Notes: generated from the sequence alone by a model not told the origin. DNA of 64,000 bases from Symploca sp. SIO1C2 (GCA_010672925.1 JAAHFP010000013.1:248001-312000), one strand, 5' to 3'. Shown: positions 53,569 to 62,836, counted from the stretch's first letter. Program-made: numbers and translations.

Positions 53569-55581
53569 TTAGCGCCAACTCTCCCAATCTTGATTGAAAA
53601 TTGAGGTATCAGGAAAGGCAGTAGGATTGCCATTTTCATCCAACCGCCGTCGGAGTAGTTTCAGTTTTGGGTTGTGAGGAGGGATTTCGTTGATGAGTTG
53701 GTAAGGTGCAATCCCCATATCGAGAGCAAAAGCTGCTGCTGTACCAGCGGCTGCGCCAGATGACCATTCAAAGGAATGCACTCGATAGGCAGCAGCGGCA
53801 ATATGACTAGTAGCAATACTTTTACCAGCGACTAACATATTATCAATCTTTTGGGGAATCATTGCCCGGAGTGGGATTTGGAAAGGATAAGCTGCTCCTT
53901 GTCCCCGGCGTTCCCCTTCTCGTTCAGTATTACCGGGGGCTTCTGGAGGACTGAGAGTCATACAGGGGTGGAAGTCAATGGCATAATGACCAATACCTAC
54001 AGAATCGGCATAGATAGTTGAGCGAGTACGTCGAGAAACGTCTTCTGGTGCTAGTCTACCACTCAACACCGAAGGAGCTTCTAGTCCTGCTAACACAGCC
54101 CAAAGACGGCGATAGGTATCAGGCTCAAGGGTTTGTTGATAGTATTCATCCCGGTAGTCCCGGCGAGAAATATCCACTTCTGAGATAGTAAAGCCTTGGG
54201 AATAACCAAAACTAGGTCTTCCGATAATCCGCCTTCCTTCCCGCATGTAGGGATATTTGGATAAGCCATGGACTGTTCCCATGGGAGAATCTAAACCAGA
54301 GATATAGCGATGATTGGGATGTTTCTGCTTAACTCCATCTCCTAGTTGGGAGTCGGTAGTTCCCTCTACCAACCAGTAAAAGTAGCCTTTAGAAATTTCC
54401 TCCCCCTTCCGGAGACTTTCGGTTCGCAAGCCTCCCAGCCAACCCCCAGGGGATAGTTGCCCCGATGCTTGCAACTGGTCACGGGTATAAACTAGATTAT
54501 CTTGGGCTGTTCCTGGACGAAAGTCATTACCCCAAGTCCAATTCTGCATGGAGATATCCCCTGGAGTAGGAGTTGTGTAGCCGATACCACCAAACTTAGT
54601 CGGTTCACCGGACTCTGGACTCCAAATCCGCCTATAGGTAAACACTAGTCCAAAGTCTGCCAGTCGCTCTAATTCGTAACTGTAGTAGGGTTCATATTGG
54701 GGATAAAAGGAGGGCATCTCATTGTTTTGAGGCTCCTTTGTTGCTTCCATGGCAAAAGTGTAGGTAAAGCCTTGGGTGCAATAAGGTTCGGGAGTGCTAC
54801 TAGAAGCCGAAGGATCGAGATAGGAGATAGGATCGATACCCAGACGGTAGGGAACATCCCCTAGAGCAATGAGTTCTCCCGTTTCCGTAGCGTCAACCAC
54901 ATACCAGTTAGCAATATTTCCCTCTTTTGGTACAAAACGCAGGATCTTTTTTTCAAAGCGAGGGGAATCTTCGTAGCGATACCAATCTTCGATGGTTTCG
55001 GAAAGAGGGAAAGTGTTGAGAGGAGGTGCACCAGAAGCCGGTTCGTGCTCAATAGCGATCGCACTTTCAATATTTTGTCCTGAGTTGCTTCCTACTAGTT
55101 CCAGTTCCTTAACTACAGTAGAAGGATACCATTTGAGAGTTCCTTTTCCCCGCTTAGCAGCCTCCTGCAAAATTTCAAGTAAGACAGCATGAGCATCACG
55201 AGGCAGAAAACAGGATTCACTCACCCAGCATTCCCCAGGGTTGAGTTGATCATAGTACTCTTCTATCCGTTCTCGGAATTCCAAATAACCACGAGGGTAA
55301 AATAGTAGTTCTCGCTGGGTAGCTCTTTCATCAAGAGCAGAAGTTCCTTGAGCAGAAATTTGCCCTCCTACCCAGTCAGTAATCTCCGTAAGACAAACAG
55401 TTTTTCCTGCCAGTAAACCTTCATAGGCAGCTGCAGAACCGGCAAGTCCCCCCCCAACGACTAAGATTTCACATTCCACCGTTTTGTCTGGAGTTCTCGG
55501 TGGTGCGGCAAGAGAAGGTTGAGGCATCAAGGATGAGAGGAAAGTAGAGCAGAGAGTCAGGCTAATCAGCGATCGCTTCAT
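53569..55581 (-). CDS. Secreted/periplasmic FAD-dependent oxidoreductase (PF12831 type)
   Basis: This 670-aa protein has a signal peptide (LISLTLCSTFLSSLMPQPSLAA) and a canonical FAD-binding turn ILVVGGGLAGSAAAYEGL (GGGLAG at residues 43-48), with the ribose-binding Glu in VCLTEITDWVGGQ. Conserved later parts include VVDATETGELIALG and DNMLVAGKSIATSHIAAAAY. This is the classical FAD_oxidored architecture. The substrate is unknown. In contrast to the paralogues at 34811 and 46403, all dinucleotide-binding residues are kept here. It stands alone between repeat clusters. Confidence 0.85.
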   Translation of the reverse strand: MKRSLISLTLCSTFLSSLMPQPSLAAPPRTPDKTVECEILVVGGGLAGSAAAYEGLLAGKTVCLTEITDWVGGQISAQGTSALDERATQRELLFYPRGYLEFRERIEEYYDQLNPGECWVSESCFLPRDAHAVLLEILQEAAKRGKGTLKWYPSTVVKELELVGSNSGQNIESAIAIEHEPASGAPPLNTFPLSETIEDWYRYEDSPRFEKKILRFVPKEGNIANWYVVDATETGELIALGDVPYRLGIDPISYLDPSASSSTPEPYCTQGFTYTFAMEATKEPQNNEMPSFYPQYEPYYSYELERLADFGLVFTYRRIWSPESGEPTKFGGIGYTTPTPGDISMQNWTWGNDFRPGTAQDNLVYTRDQLQASGQLSPGGWLGGLRTESLRKGEEISKGYFYWLVEGTTDSQLGDGVKQKHPNHRYISGLDSPMGTVHGLSKYPYMREGRRIIGRPSFGYSQGFTISEVDISRRDYRDEYYQQTLEPDTYRRLWAVLAGLEAPSVLSGRLAPEDVSRRTRSTIYADSVGIGHYAIDFHPCMTLSPPEAPGNTEREGERRGQGAAYPFQIPLRAMIPQKIDNMLVAGKSIATSHIAAAAYRVHSFEWSSGAAAGTAAAFALDMGIAPYQLINEIPPHNPKLKLLRRRLDENGNPTAFPDTSIFNQDWESWR

Positions 55582-55611
55582 ATTCTAAAACGAGAGGCAA
55601 GAGGCACTAAA

Positions 55612-55706
55612 TATAGCAATCCTATAATAAGATCAACAATGAAATATCTGGTCTAAATTTTGAATCAGGCTTGAGCACTGATTCCAACTCCAATAGGATT
55701 GCTATA
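55612..55706. mobile_element. MITE-like element with TATAGCAATCCTAT ends
   Basis: TATAGCAATCCTAT (55612-55625) and ATAGGATTGCTATA (55693-55706) are perfect 14-bp inverted repeats around 67 bp of non-coding sequence. Fragments of the same end (ATAGCAATTCTA) are seen at 22452 and 62853. Confidence 0.65.
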
Positions 55707-55740
55707 ATTCGCTTAATTTGTGTCTACCTACTTACTTGCC

Positions 55741-55833
55741 TTAAGTTTGAGGTTTAAGCAGGTATAGTAGTGATACGCTCAAACCCAGGACAATGATAGC
55801 GTTGATGTAAAAAACTCCATCAGCTTCGCTCAT
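55741..55833 (-). CDS. 30-aa single-pass membrane protein with strong ribosome site
   Basis: ATG at 55831-55833 is preceded by TAGGAGGATTAGTCAAA, a perfect AGGAGG spaced 11 bases from the start. The product is MSEADGVFYINAIIVLGLSV followed by SLLYLLKPQT: a short polar head and one hydrophobic helix, like the small subunits of photosynthetic and respiratory complexes (Psb, Pet and Ndh small proteins). It does not clearly match one of those I know. The ribosome site and compact form make it a likely real gene. Confidence 0.65.
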   Translation of the reverse strand: MSEADGVFYINAIIVLGLSVSLLYLLKPQT

Positions 55834-55834
55834 T

Positions 55835-55850
55835 TTGACTAATCCTCCTA
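55835..55850 (-). promoter_or_regulatory. Shine-Dalgarno AGGAGG for the 30-aa gene
   Basis: On the minus strand, TTTAGGAGGATTAGTCAAAATG. A full AGGAGG is uncommon in this window and decides the start of this very short gene. Confidence 0.75.
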
Positions 55851-55930
55851 AATTTTGTTAGATATTATACAGCTTCATGCAAGGGTTTTGAGTAAAAAAA
55901 ATTTCCTCAATGATCTCGGCGGTAGCCTAG

Positions 55931-56491
55931 TTGTCCAGATTTAGCAGCAAACCTCATCAACACCAAACAGTGAACATTCCTGAAACAGTAACATTTGAAG
56001 AAGCCCTCGAGCTTACCCAATCCCTGATGAGTCAAATGGCAGCGGGGGAAATCTCACCACCGGAAATAGAGCAAGCGATCGCGCAATTAGTCAAAACCAA
56101 AAACGGTGCTAGAGGTTTTTTTGTCACTTACCTTACCTCTGAAGGTACTTTAGCTGACAATCCCTCTCCTGAAGTCATCCAGGCACTTCAGTCATCATCT
56201 GAGATAGTACCAGAGCTACTAGTGAAAAACTTAGCTATGTCTTCTGCTGCTGCCTTAAAACATCGTCGCAATGACGATGAGGAAACTGCTCAAGGCTCCG
56301 ATCAAGTGCGATCTCGTACAACTACTCTGATTAAACAAGTTAAGATGGAGCAGATGGAGGAAATTGCCGCTGATTTACGGGAAAGTGCTGTAACTGGAGA
56401 AGGGAACTATCAAGCTTTTCTCAAACGCTGGCAATATGATGCTGAACAAAGGGAAATCATTACTCAGGTACTCGAAGAGCTATTTGACTAA
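55931..56491 (+). CDS. Hypothetical protein, 186 aa
   Basis: The frame opens with TTG (55931); a GTG at the 15th codon is an alternative. The N-terminal half (FEEALELTQSLMSQMAAGEI, PPEIEQAIAQLVKTKNGARG, FFVTYLTSE) resembles an all-helical domain that occurs in cyanobacterial hypothetical proteins. The C-terminal half is charged and helical (VKMEQMEEIAADLRESAVTG, FLKRWQYDAEQREIITQVLE). No enzyme motif is apparent. It is followed 57 bp later on the same strand by the PD-(D/E)XK-like gene, so they may be co-transcribed. Function unknown. Confidence 0.65.
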   Translation: MSRFSSKPHQHQTVNIPETVTFEEALELTQSLMSQMAAGEISPPEIEQAIAQLVKTKNGARGFFVTYLTSEGTLADNPSPEVIQALQSSSEIVPELLVKNLAMSSAAALKHRRNDDEETAQGSDQVRSRTTTLIKQVKMEQMEEIAADLRESAVTGEGNYQAFLKRWQYDAEQREIITQVLEELFD

Positions 56492-56548
56492 TTATCCATT
56501 ATCCTTTGGTAATCAATAGTTTTAAATGTGTCATGCCACTACAAACGT

Positions 56549-57181
56549 ATGGCTTCTTCTCCAGTTTCTAAAAAAACATCCCTCAAAGCCAAGAAAAAAA
56601 GTTTTTCCAGCTTTGACTTAAAAACAGCTTTCAAACAACTCGGTTTAGAAAAGCTTAAACCTTGGACTGTTGAGGCTCAAGGGATTCAACCCAGTGAGTT
56701 TTATTACCAAACATTAAAGCGGCTGGAAAAATTTGATTTGCGCAGTAATGAGCGCTCAAAAGAACTCCTTATCGACCTTATTTTGCAAGAAACTATTCAA
56801 GATTTCGAGCTCAAAATTTGGAAGGGTGCATCCCTAGAAAGTGACAGCACCTCTGGGGAAGTGGATTATCTCCTAACTAAAGACCGAGACTATTTGGAAG
56901 CACCTCTGCTTTGTGTCATTGAGGCAAAGAAAGATGACTTTGAGCAAGGTTTAGCCCAATGTTTAGTGGAAATGCAAGCCTGTCAGTGGAGTAACCAGCA
57001 GATTGATCGCGATGTCGATACCTTCGGTATTGTCAGCAATGGGAGTACTTGGGAATTTTACAAGCTGACAACAGAGGGAATAGCTTATGGAACGTTGCCC
57101 TTTTCGATTGGGGATATTGCGCTTGTTTTAGGTCTACTACACCAGATAATGAGCTTATGTCAATTCTCTATTAGGTGTTAG
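56549..57181 (+). CDS. PD-(D/E)XK nuclease-like protein
   Basis: Starting at MASSPVSKKTSLKAKKKSFS (start 56549; a start seven codons earlier exists) the protein is about 210 aa. It has a basic N-terminus, then SNERSKELLIDLILQETIQD, GEVDYLLTKDRDYLEAPLLC and VIEAKKDDFEQGLAQCLVEM. The spacing D-x(n)-E-A-K plus a following Gln matches the core of PD-(D/E)XK nucleases such as the N-terminal domain of type I restriction subunits. No methylase or specificity gene is adjacent. The last residues (QFSIRC) and the stop come from TAGGTGT heptamers. Confidence 0.65.
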   Translation: MASSPVSKKTSLKAKKKSFSSFDLKTAFKQLGLEKLKPWTVEAQGIQPSEFYYQTLKRLEKFDLRSNERSKELLIDLILQETIQDFELKIWKGASLESDSTSGEVDYLLTKDRDYLEAPLLCVIEAKKDDFEQGLAQCLVEMQACQWSNQQIDRDVDTFGIVSNGSTWEFYKLTTEGIAYGTLPFSIGDIALVLGLLHQIMSLCQFSIRC

Positions 57182-57269
57182 GTGTTAGGTAGGGCTTGTT
57201 TCTTCTTGGACTGAAGTCCTACTACTGCCCAACCTAACACCCAAAGCCTGAACTATCTTAAATGGAGCA

Positions 57270-58702
57270 AGAGGACTCCCGTTATAGGGATAGCTTAACG
57301 GGAGATGAATGGCGACCAACAAATAAAATCGACCAACGGGAAACGGCTTACACCGGTTGTCAGCTTGTGTAGATTAGTTTAAAATAAGGTAAGCATTAAC
57401 AAAGGTCGAGAAATGCTGACCTTAACTTACGAGTACAAACTAATCCCAGACAAGCAGCAAATATCTGTAATAGAACAGACCTTAAAAGTTTGCCACTCTG
57501 TTTGGAACTATGCCCTAACAGAGCGTAAGGATTGGTTGAAATCTCGTAAATCACCTGTCAATGCTTGTTCTCTAGAACAGGAATATATTATTCCATCTGA
57601 TGTCCCTTATCCGAATTATCACAATCAAGCCAAAGCCTTAACCAAAGCGAAGAAGACTAACGAACTGCTCAAATCAGTTAACGCTCAAGTTCTACAGCAA
57701 GTTTTAAGAACTCTGGACAGAGCTTTTGCTGATATGCAGTCGAAAAAATTAGGTTTTCCTCGCTTTAAAAACAAGTACAGGATGCGCTCTTATGTGTATC
57801 CTCAAATGCTCAAAGATTGTGTAAAAGCCAATGAAATAAAGTTGCCACAAATAGGATGGGTAAAGTTTAGAAAGTCAAGGGATATTCCGGATGGCTTTGA
57901 AATAAAACAAGCTCGTATTATCCGAAGAGCATCTGGTTATTTCGTGATGCTCTCAATGCAATTAAATATTAATATTCCTGAGGTTCAGTTTAAGGGGCAT
58001 CCCTTGGGTATTGATTTGGGTTTGGATAAATTTTTAGCGACTTCTGATGGTGAACTTGTGGAAAGACCTCGCTTTTTAAACCAGCTACAACGCAAGCGGA
58101 AGTTGCTGCAACGTAGATTAAAGCATAAAAAAAAAGGGTCTAATAATCGAGACAAGCTTAACCAGAAAATAGCTAGACTACACCAAAAGATTTCTGATAC
58201 TCGTAAAGACTGGCATTTTAAGTTAGCGCACCATCTTTGTGACCAAGGACAATCAATATTTATAGAGGATATTGATTTTCGGTCATGGGGAAGAGGAATG
58301 CTGTCTAAGCATTGTCTGGATGCGGCTTTTGGACAATTTGTGAACATCCTTAAATGGGTAGCCTGGAAGCGAGATGTTTTTGTGGCGAAGGTTGATAAGA
58401 ATTTCACTTCACAAATATGCCCTAATTGTGGTTTTCATACTGGCAAAAAAAACCTGGGAATCAGAGAGCATCATTGTCCTGAATGTGGATACAAAACACA
58501 TAGAGATGTAGCCGCAGCACAAGTAATCAGAAATCGTGGTATCGAAGAAAATGCGCTAGGGCATAGCGTATCTGAAAATGCCTGTGGAGATGATGGGACG
58601 GGGGCTGTGCCTAGTTACCAATCGGTGAAGCACTCACTCTTAAATGTGAGTTTAAGAATCCCCCGTTATACTGCTCCGGCGGTTAACGGGGGAGTATGTC
58701 AA
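57270..58702 (+). mobile_element. Solo tnpB element, IS200/IS605 type
   Basis: The left-end hairpin CTCCCGTTA ... TAACGGGAG lies at 57276-57304 and the right-end hairpin CCCCCGTTA ... TAACGGGGG at 58660-58692, sharing the same stem sequence. The right end finishes AGTATGTCAA (58693-58702), like AGTGTCAA of the element at 962-2762. There is no tnpA. The right end lies on the 3' end of the 5'-nucleotidase gene and provides its stop codon. Confidence 0.8.
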
Positions 58703-58741
58703 TCAGGAATTACTGTATCTTGCCGGAAAGCTAAATTCTGA
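57413..58741 (+). CDS. tnpB: RNA-guided nuclease TnpB (third type) reading through the element end
   Basis: This 442-aa protein has the catalytic residues Asp201 (GIDLGLDKFL), Glu285 (IFIEDIDFRS) and Asp365 (HRDVAAAQV), and the zinc ribbon CPNCGFHTGK ... CPECG. After residue ~375 the frame translates the omegaRNA region (GDDGTGAVPSYQSVKHSLLN) and then crosses the right end. The last 13 codons are host DNA, antisense to the last codons of the 5'-nucleotidase gene, with which it overlaps by 43 bp tail to tail. The nuclease core is complete and may be active. Confidence 0.9.
   Translation: MLTLTYEYKLIPDKQQISVIEQTLKVCHSVWNYALTERKDWLKSRKSPVNACSLEQEYIIPSDVPYPNYHNQAKALTKAKKTNELLKSVNAQVLQQVLRTLDRAFADMQSKKLGFPRFKNKYRMRSYVYPQMLKDCVKANEIKLPQIGWVKFRKSRDIPDGFEIKQARIIRRASGYFVMLSMQLNINIPEVQFKGHPLGIDLGLDKFLATSDGELVERPRFLNQLQRKRKLLQRRLKHKKKGSNNRDKLNQKIARLHQKISDTRKDWHFKLAHHLCDQGQSIFIEDIDFRSWGRGMLSKHCLDAAFGQFVNILKWVAWKRDVFVAKVDKNFTSQICPNCGFHTGKKNLGIREHHCPECGYKTHRDVAAAQVIRNRGIEENALGHSVSENACGDDGTGAVPSYQSVKHSLLNVSLRIPRYTAPAVNGGVCQSGITVSCRKAKF
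58560..58702 (+). ncRNA. Putative omegaRNA scaffold at the right end
   Basis: Hairpins CTCAC/GTGAG (58633-58650) and the strong CCCCCGTTA/TAACGGGGG stem (58660-58692) precede the end at GTCAA. The guide would begin at about 58703, inside the 5'-nucleotidase 3' end. Position and structure only. Confidence 0.5.
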
Positions 58742-60798
58742 ATTCGCTCATCTAATGCTGGCTCAGTATCAGCTTGATTGAAAGCACTAGCAGCAGTAGG
58801 GAAGTCTAAGTGAAAGTATTCTGCTAGGGAATCTTGCTCAGAACCAAAGTCGGCAAAATCGGCAATACCCTCAAAAGTTTCAGCGATTGCAGCATCTCTT
58901 ACCCCGTTTTGGTTGAGGTCTTCTTGTGCTTCTAAAATCCCATTTTGATTAAGGTCTGGCTCACCAAAAAAATCAACCCGATTAAACAAAGCGGGATTGG
59001 CATTCAAAAAGCTGGGATAGGGGTAGCCATCGCCACCATCAGCCAAATAGTTCACAGTAACTACGCGGAAGGTGCGGCTGGGTTCCCCCACTAATTGACC
59101 ATCCTTAGCAACCACATCAATAATTTGGTCTTGATTATCCACAACGACTAAAGAGATAACTCGCTCATTGGCAGGACGAGTTGCATCAAAACTGAACTTA
59201 AGACCACCAACTTGGGGAAACTGCCCAGGAGTAGCACCAGGACCTGTGCCAGCAACTCCATGTTCAATAGTCTGTAACAGCTGTTCCGCTGTGAGGGTGA
59301 ATAGGGTAAGTCCGTTGTTGAAACGAAGAGAATTGGTGATATCGAGTTGGGAAACTTCACCTTCTTCTTTGCCCGCAGCTGGGTTAGCTGCTGGGGGTAA
59401 CAGTTCAAAGTCATTGGGATCGGTGCTACCTTTACCAGCGCTAATAACCCCAATATTGGAACGAATACTGCCTCCATTTTTCAAAGAGATCACCGTTGTG
59501 GCATCCACCGTTTTGGCATAGGCTAAGTCGGCATCAGAAGTCAGGTTACCTAAGTTGGTTTCTTCGGTACGGATAAAAGTGCGATCACCCCGCAGAAATA
59601 CTTCTGTATTGCCAAAAACATTGCCATCTTGAGTGGCGATTACTGTCCCCAGGGTATCGATGATTTCCACAATTTCTGGATCTGGTGTCCCTTCTACAGC
59701 TGCTACCCCTTGGTCATCAGTAGCGTAGGCTCCACTAATTTTGGAGTCAATACTACTGGGAATGATGATGCCGTTAGCATCAAAGTCGATCACTAAACGA
59801 CCCACATACTTAGAGTTGGCATCGGTATTGACGACGGCGATGGGGTTGCCATCCTCATCAGTTTTGAGAATGGGATAAACACCACCACTAGTATCTCCAG
59901 ATCTGAGATGATCATTGGCATCAGACAGCAGAGTATGGGAACCTCCTGCAACGATAATATCTACATCTTGCAAACGAGGTGCTAACTCATCCCGCTCAAT
60001 ATTCAGTTGTTGCATATGAGCCAAAAGGATCACCTTGTTGATGCCTGTCGCTGTTAGTTCATTCACCGCAGCTTGGATCTCCGCAGCTAAGGCATCGTAA
60101 TCTGTGGCATTTTCCGGTAACACGGCAATGTTATCAGGACTAGAAATGGAAGGCAGCAAGGGTGTTGTTCCTCCCACAATACCGAATGGCTCACCGTTGA
60201 CAGTGATGACTGCTGTTCCGGTAACGCTGCCTGGGGGAATAGTGCTGGCTTCTTGACCATTTGCCGTCACCCGGTCTGATAAGTTGGGCTCTGTGCTAAA
60301 GTCCAGGTTGGCGCTGAGATAAGGAAACAAGGTACCACGGTAATCTCCCGAAGGTTGAATAATATCTCGTACCTCCTTACTGCCGAGATCGAAGTCGTGG
60401 TTACCAACAGTTGAAGCTTGAATGCCGAATTGATTAAGGATTTCGATATCAGCATGACCAATACCCGCCTTTCCTACAGGGGTGTCGTTCAAGCTAGGAT
60501 CACTACCTGCAAAGAGGAAGGGACTGGGAATGTAGTTGTCTCCAGAGGAGAGAATGAGAGTATTGGGATAATCATCTTTGAGGGCATTGAGGACAGCAGA
60601 GAAGCGAGGAACATCCTCCAATGCTTCTAGTCCAGATTCAAAATCTGAGGCATGGAGCAGTTGTAGAGTAAAGGGAGTTGAATCTACACTAGTAAGCTCT
60701 GACTCAGGGTTGCTTTTGCCAGTTGCTAGCAAGGCAGAAATCACTAAGGTGACAGTTGTCACCAAAGCGATGAATAAGACAATTAATGGGCGCTTCAT
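58699..60798 (-). CDS. Secreted bifunctional metallophosphatase / 5'-nucleotidase
   Basis: This 699-aa protein has an N-terminal signal or membrane anchor (LIVLFIALVTTVTLVISALL). The calcineurin-like metallophosphatase motifs are HASDFESG (Asp52, with the usual second His replaced), LSSGDNY, STVGNHDFDLG, LLAHMQQ and GGSHT, followed by the 5'-nucleotidase C-terminal domain (SLKNGGSIRSNIG; LRFNNGLTLFTLTAEQLLQT). DLNQNGILEAQEDLNQNGVR near residue 645 looks like a calcium-binding EF-type loop. It should release phosphate from nucleotides or sugar phosphates outside the cytoplasm. The stop codon overlaps the end of the tnpB element, so a short natural tail may have been lost. Confidence 0.9.
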   Translation of the reverse strand: MKRPLIVLFIALVTTVTLVISALLATGKSNPESELTSVDSTPFTLQLLHASDFESGLEALEDVPRFSAVLNALKDDYPNTLILSSGDNYIPSPFLFAGSDPSLNDTPVGKAGIGHADIEILNQFGIQASTVGNHDFDLGSKEVRDIIQPSGDYRGTLFPYLSANLDFSTEPNLSDRVTANGQEASTIPPGSVTGTAVITVNGEPFGIVGGTTPLLPSISSPDNIAVLPENATDYDALAAEIQAAVNELTATGINKVILLAHMQQLNIERDELAPRLQDVDIIVAGGSHTLLSDANDHLRSGDTSGGVYPILKTDEDGNPIAVVNTDANSKYVGRLVIDFDANGIIIPSSIDSKISGAYATDDQGVAAVEGTPDPEIVEIIDTLGTVIATQDGNVFGNTEVFLRGDRTFIRTEETNLGNLTSDADLAYAKTVDATTVISLKNGGSIRSNIGVISAGKGSTDPNDFELLPPAANPAAGKEEGEVSQLDITNSLRFNNGLTLFTLTAEQLLQTIEHGVAGTGPGATPGQFPQVGGLKFSFDATRPANERVISLVVVDNQDQIIDVVAKDGQLVGEPSRTFRVVTVNYLADGGDGYPYPSFLNANPALFNRVDFFGEPDLNQNGILEAQEDLNQNGVRDAAIAETFEGIADFADFGSEQDSLAEYFHLDFPTAASAFNQADTEPALDERIQNLAFRQDTVIPD

Positions 60799-60860
60799 CA
60801 GTTTTTTTTCGATACTTTTATCAGGATAAAGTATCTAAACCCTTGCCAATTCCTTTATAA

Positions 60861-61802
60861 TCAAATTATCCTAATACCAGTACTGCAAAACTTGGTTACC
60901 CAAAAATCCAAATCCGGGTCAGGAATCTTACTTCTTATCTGTTGTTCAATCTCCTGAGCTTGAGCTTGAGACTCACACAAAGCAAACACAGTTGGTCCTG
61001 AACCAGACATCATTACTCCCAAAGCACCACTGTTCTGAAATGTATCTCGAAGTTGGGATACTTGAGGATAAGCTGGTAATACTACCTTTTCTAAATCATT
61101 GTGCAGTAGTTGACCAATCTCTGACCCATCTTTATTCGCGATCGCTTTTACCATTGGCCCCGAATGAACTTGAGCAGCACGGGATTCTAAGTCTTCTGTT
61201 TTCCGGATGTAGGAATCACCAAACTCAGAGCGGTAAGATTTATAAGCCCAAGGAGTAGATACTGCAATGCTGCGGTATTTGCCCAATACTACATACAGAG
61301 AATCCAAATCCGGTAAAGGAGATAACTGCTCCCCCCTACCAGTAGCCAAAGCTGTACCACCAGCAATACAAAAAGGCACATCAGAGCCTAGTTGCTGTGC
61401 TAATTCTTGTAATTCTGGGTGGGTGAGTCCCAACTGCCACATCATATCGATGCCTACCAACACCGCAGCTGCATCGGTAGAACCCCCAGCCAAACCCGCT
61501 GCCACAGGAATTTGCTTGTTGATGGTAATTTCCACACCACCAAACTGAGCAAAAACATCGGGAAATCGCTCTGTCATCAACTTTGCTGCTTTGTAAGCAA
61601 GATTAGTTTCATCTTGCGGTACTTGGGGATGGTTACAACTCACCCGAATATCATCTGTGCTCAGAGAACGGATATCAATTTGATCTGCTAACTCGATGCT
61701 TTGCAGGATCATCACTAACTCATGATAACCATCTGAGCGATCGCCTAGAATCTCTAGATAAAGATTAATTTTGGCTGGGGCAGTTAGAGAATAAGAGTGC
61801 AT
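60861..61802 (-). CDS. ispE: 4-diphosphocytidyl-2-C-methyl-D-erythritol kinase IspE
   Basis: This 313-aa GHMP kinase begins [20 protein letters not shown]. It has the ATP-binding loop [20 protein letters not shown] and ends with [17 protein letters not shown], all diagnostic of IspE. It phosphorylates CDP-methylerythritol in the MEP route to isoprenoids (carotenoids, phytol, quinones). rsmA lies upstream on the same strand, a common pairing, but the 221-bp spacer is filled with heptamer and 9-mer repeats. Intact. Confidence 0.96.
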   Translation of the reverse strand: MHSYSLTAPAKINLYLEILGDRSDGYHELVMILQSIELADQIDIRSLSTDDIRVSCNHPQVPQDETNLAYKAAKLMTERFPDVFAQFGGVEITINKQIPVAAGLAGGSTDAAAVLVGIDMMWQLGLTHPELQELAQQLGSDVPFCIAGGTALATGRGEQLSPLPDLDSLYVVLGKYRSIAVSTPWAYKSYRSEFGDSYIRKTEDLESRAAQVHSGPMVKAIANKDGSEIGQLLHNDLEKVVLPAYPQVSQLRDTFQNSGALGVMMSGSGPTVFALCESQAQAQEIEQQIRSKIPDPDLDFWVTKFCSTGIRII

Positions 61803-62023
61803 TTGTTGTTTGTTGTTTGTTGTTTGTTATTTGTTATTTGTTGTTTGTTATTTAGGACTTCTTGTCTTTCTCTTTATTTCCCTCAGCTCCCTCAGCTCCC
61901 TCAGCTCCTCAGCTCCCCATCTCCTCAGCTCCCCATCTCCTCAGCTCCCTCAGCTTCCTCAGCTCCCTCAGCTCCCCCAGCTCCCCCAGCTCCCTCCGCT
62001 TCAATGCTTACTCTGAAACCAAA
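61803..62023. repeat. TTTGTTG heptamers and CAGCTCCCT 9-mers between rsmA and ispE
   Basis: About six heptamers (61803-61850) abut the ispE start codon, and about twelve 9-mers with CATCTCCT variants lie at 61878-61998. No gene. Confidence 0.92.
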
Positions 62024-62836
62024 CTACTGCAATTGATTACAGAGGGTTACCCATTGAGCAACACTTAGGTCTTCTGCACGAGCGAGGGGGTCTATATTTA
62101 ATTGTTCCAGCAATTGGGTCAAGCGATCGCGTTCTACTAGGGATTTCAAATTATTTCTCAACATTTTTCGTTTGCTGGCAAAGCCTAATTTCACTAAAGT
62201 TTCCAAATACTTGGGTTCATTAGCTAGTGGTTCTACTACCTGGGGACGCAAACGCACTACGGCAGAATCTACTTTGGGAACTGGGGAGAAGGCTTTTGCT
62301 GGGACATCGCAGATATATTCACATTCCGCTAAATACTGTACCCGCACGGATAAAGCCCCAAAGGTTCTGGAACCGGGTTGGGCACATAACCGTTGTGCTA
62401 CTTCTTTTTGCAGAAGCAACACGATTAAATCAAATGCTGGCACTCTTGGCTGAGTAATAGTTCCCAGCAATTTTTCTAGAATCGGGCCAGTGATATTGTA
62501 GGGGATATTAGCTACAACTTTATTTGGTTGTTGGAAATTGTGGAAAGAAACGAGTAGTTGGTCTACTTCGAGGGAGAGGAAATCCCCTTGTAGCAGTAAG
62601 AAATTCTCAATTTTACCCAGCTTTTTCACCAAAAGCTTACACAACTTCCTGTCAATCTCCACCGCAACCAATGACTGGACTTGGGGCAATAATCGTCGGG
62701 TGAGAGCACCGGTACCAGGGCCAATTTCCAGTAGGCGATCGCTCAGTTGCAAGTTGGCAGCTGTTACAATTTGACTGAGTGCCTGCTCACTGTGGAGCCA
62801 ATGTTGAGCAAATTGTTTATTGGCTTTGGGATTCAT
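62024..62836 (-). CDS. rsmA: 16S rRNA dimethyladenosine transferase RsmA (KsgA)
   Basis: This 270-aa enzyme has KANKQFAQHWLHSEQALSQI in the usual place of the substrate-binding N-terminus, the SAM-binding motif LLEIGPGTGALTRRLL, and the catalytic NIPYNITGPI. SPVPKVDSAVVRLRP and SKRKMLRNNLKSL follow. It dimethylates two adjacent adenines near the 3' end of 16S rRNA during small-subunit assembly. It precedes ispE on the same strand. Intact. Confidence 0.96.
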   Translation of the reverse strand: MNPKANKQFAQHWLHSEQALSQIVTAANLQLSDRLLEIGPGTGALTRRLLPQVQSLVAVEIDRKLCKLLVKKLGKIENFLLLQGDFLSLEVDQLLVSFHNFQQPNKVVANIPYNITGPILEKLLGTITQPRVPAFDLIVLLLQKEVAQRLCAQPGSRTFGALSVRVQYLAECEYICDVPAKAFSPVPKVDSAVVRLRPQVVEPLANEPKYLETLVKLGFASKRKMLRNNLKSLVERDRLTQLLEQLNIDPLARAEDLSVAQWVTLCNQLQ

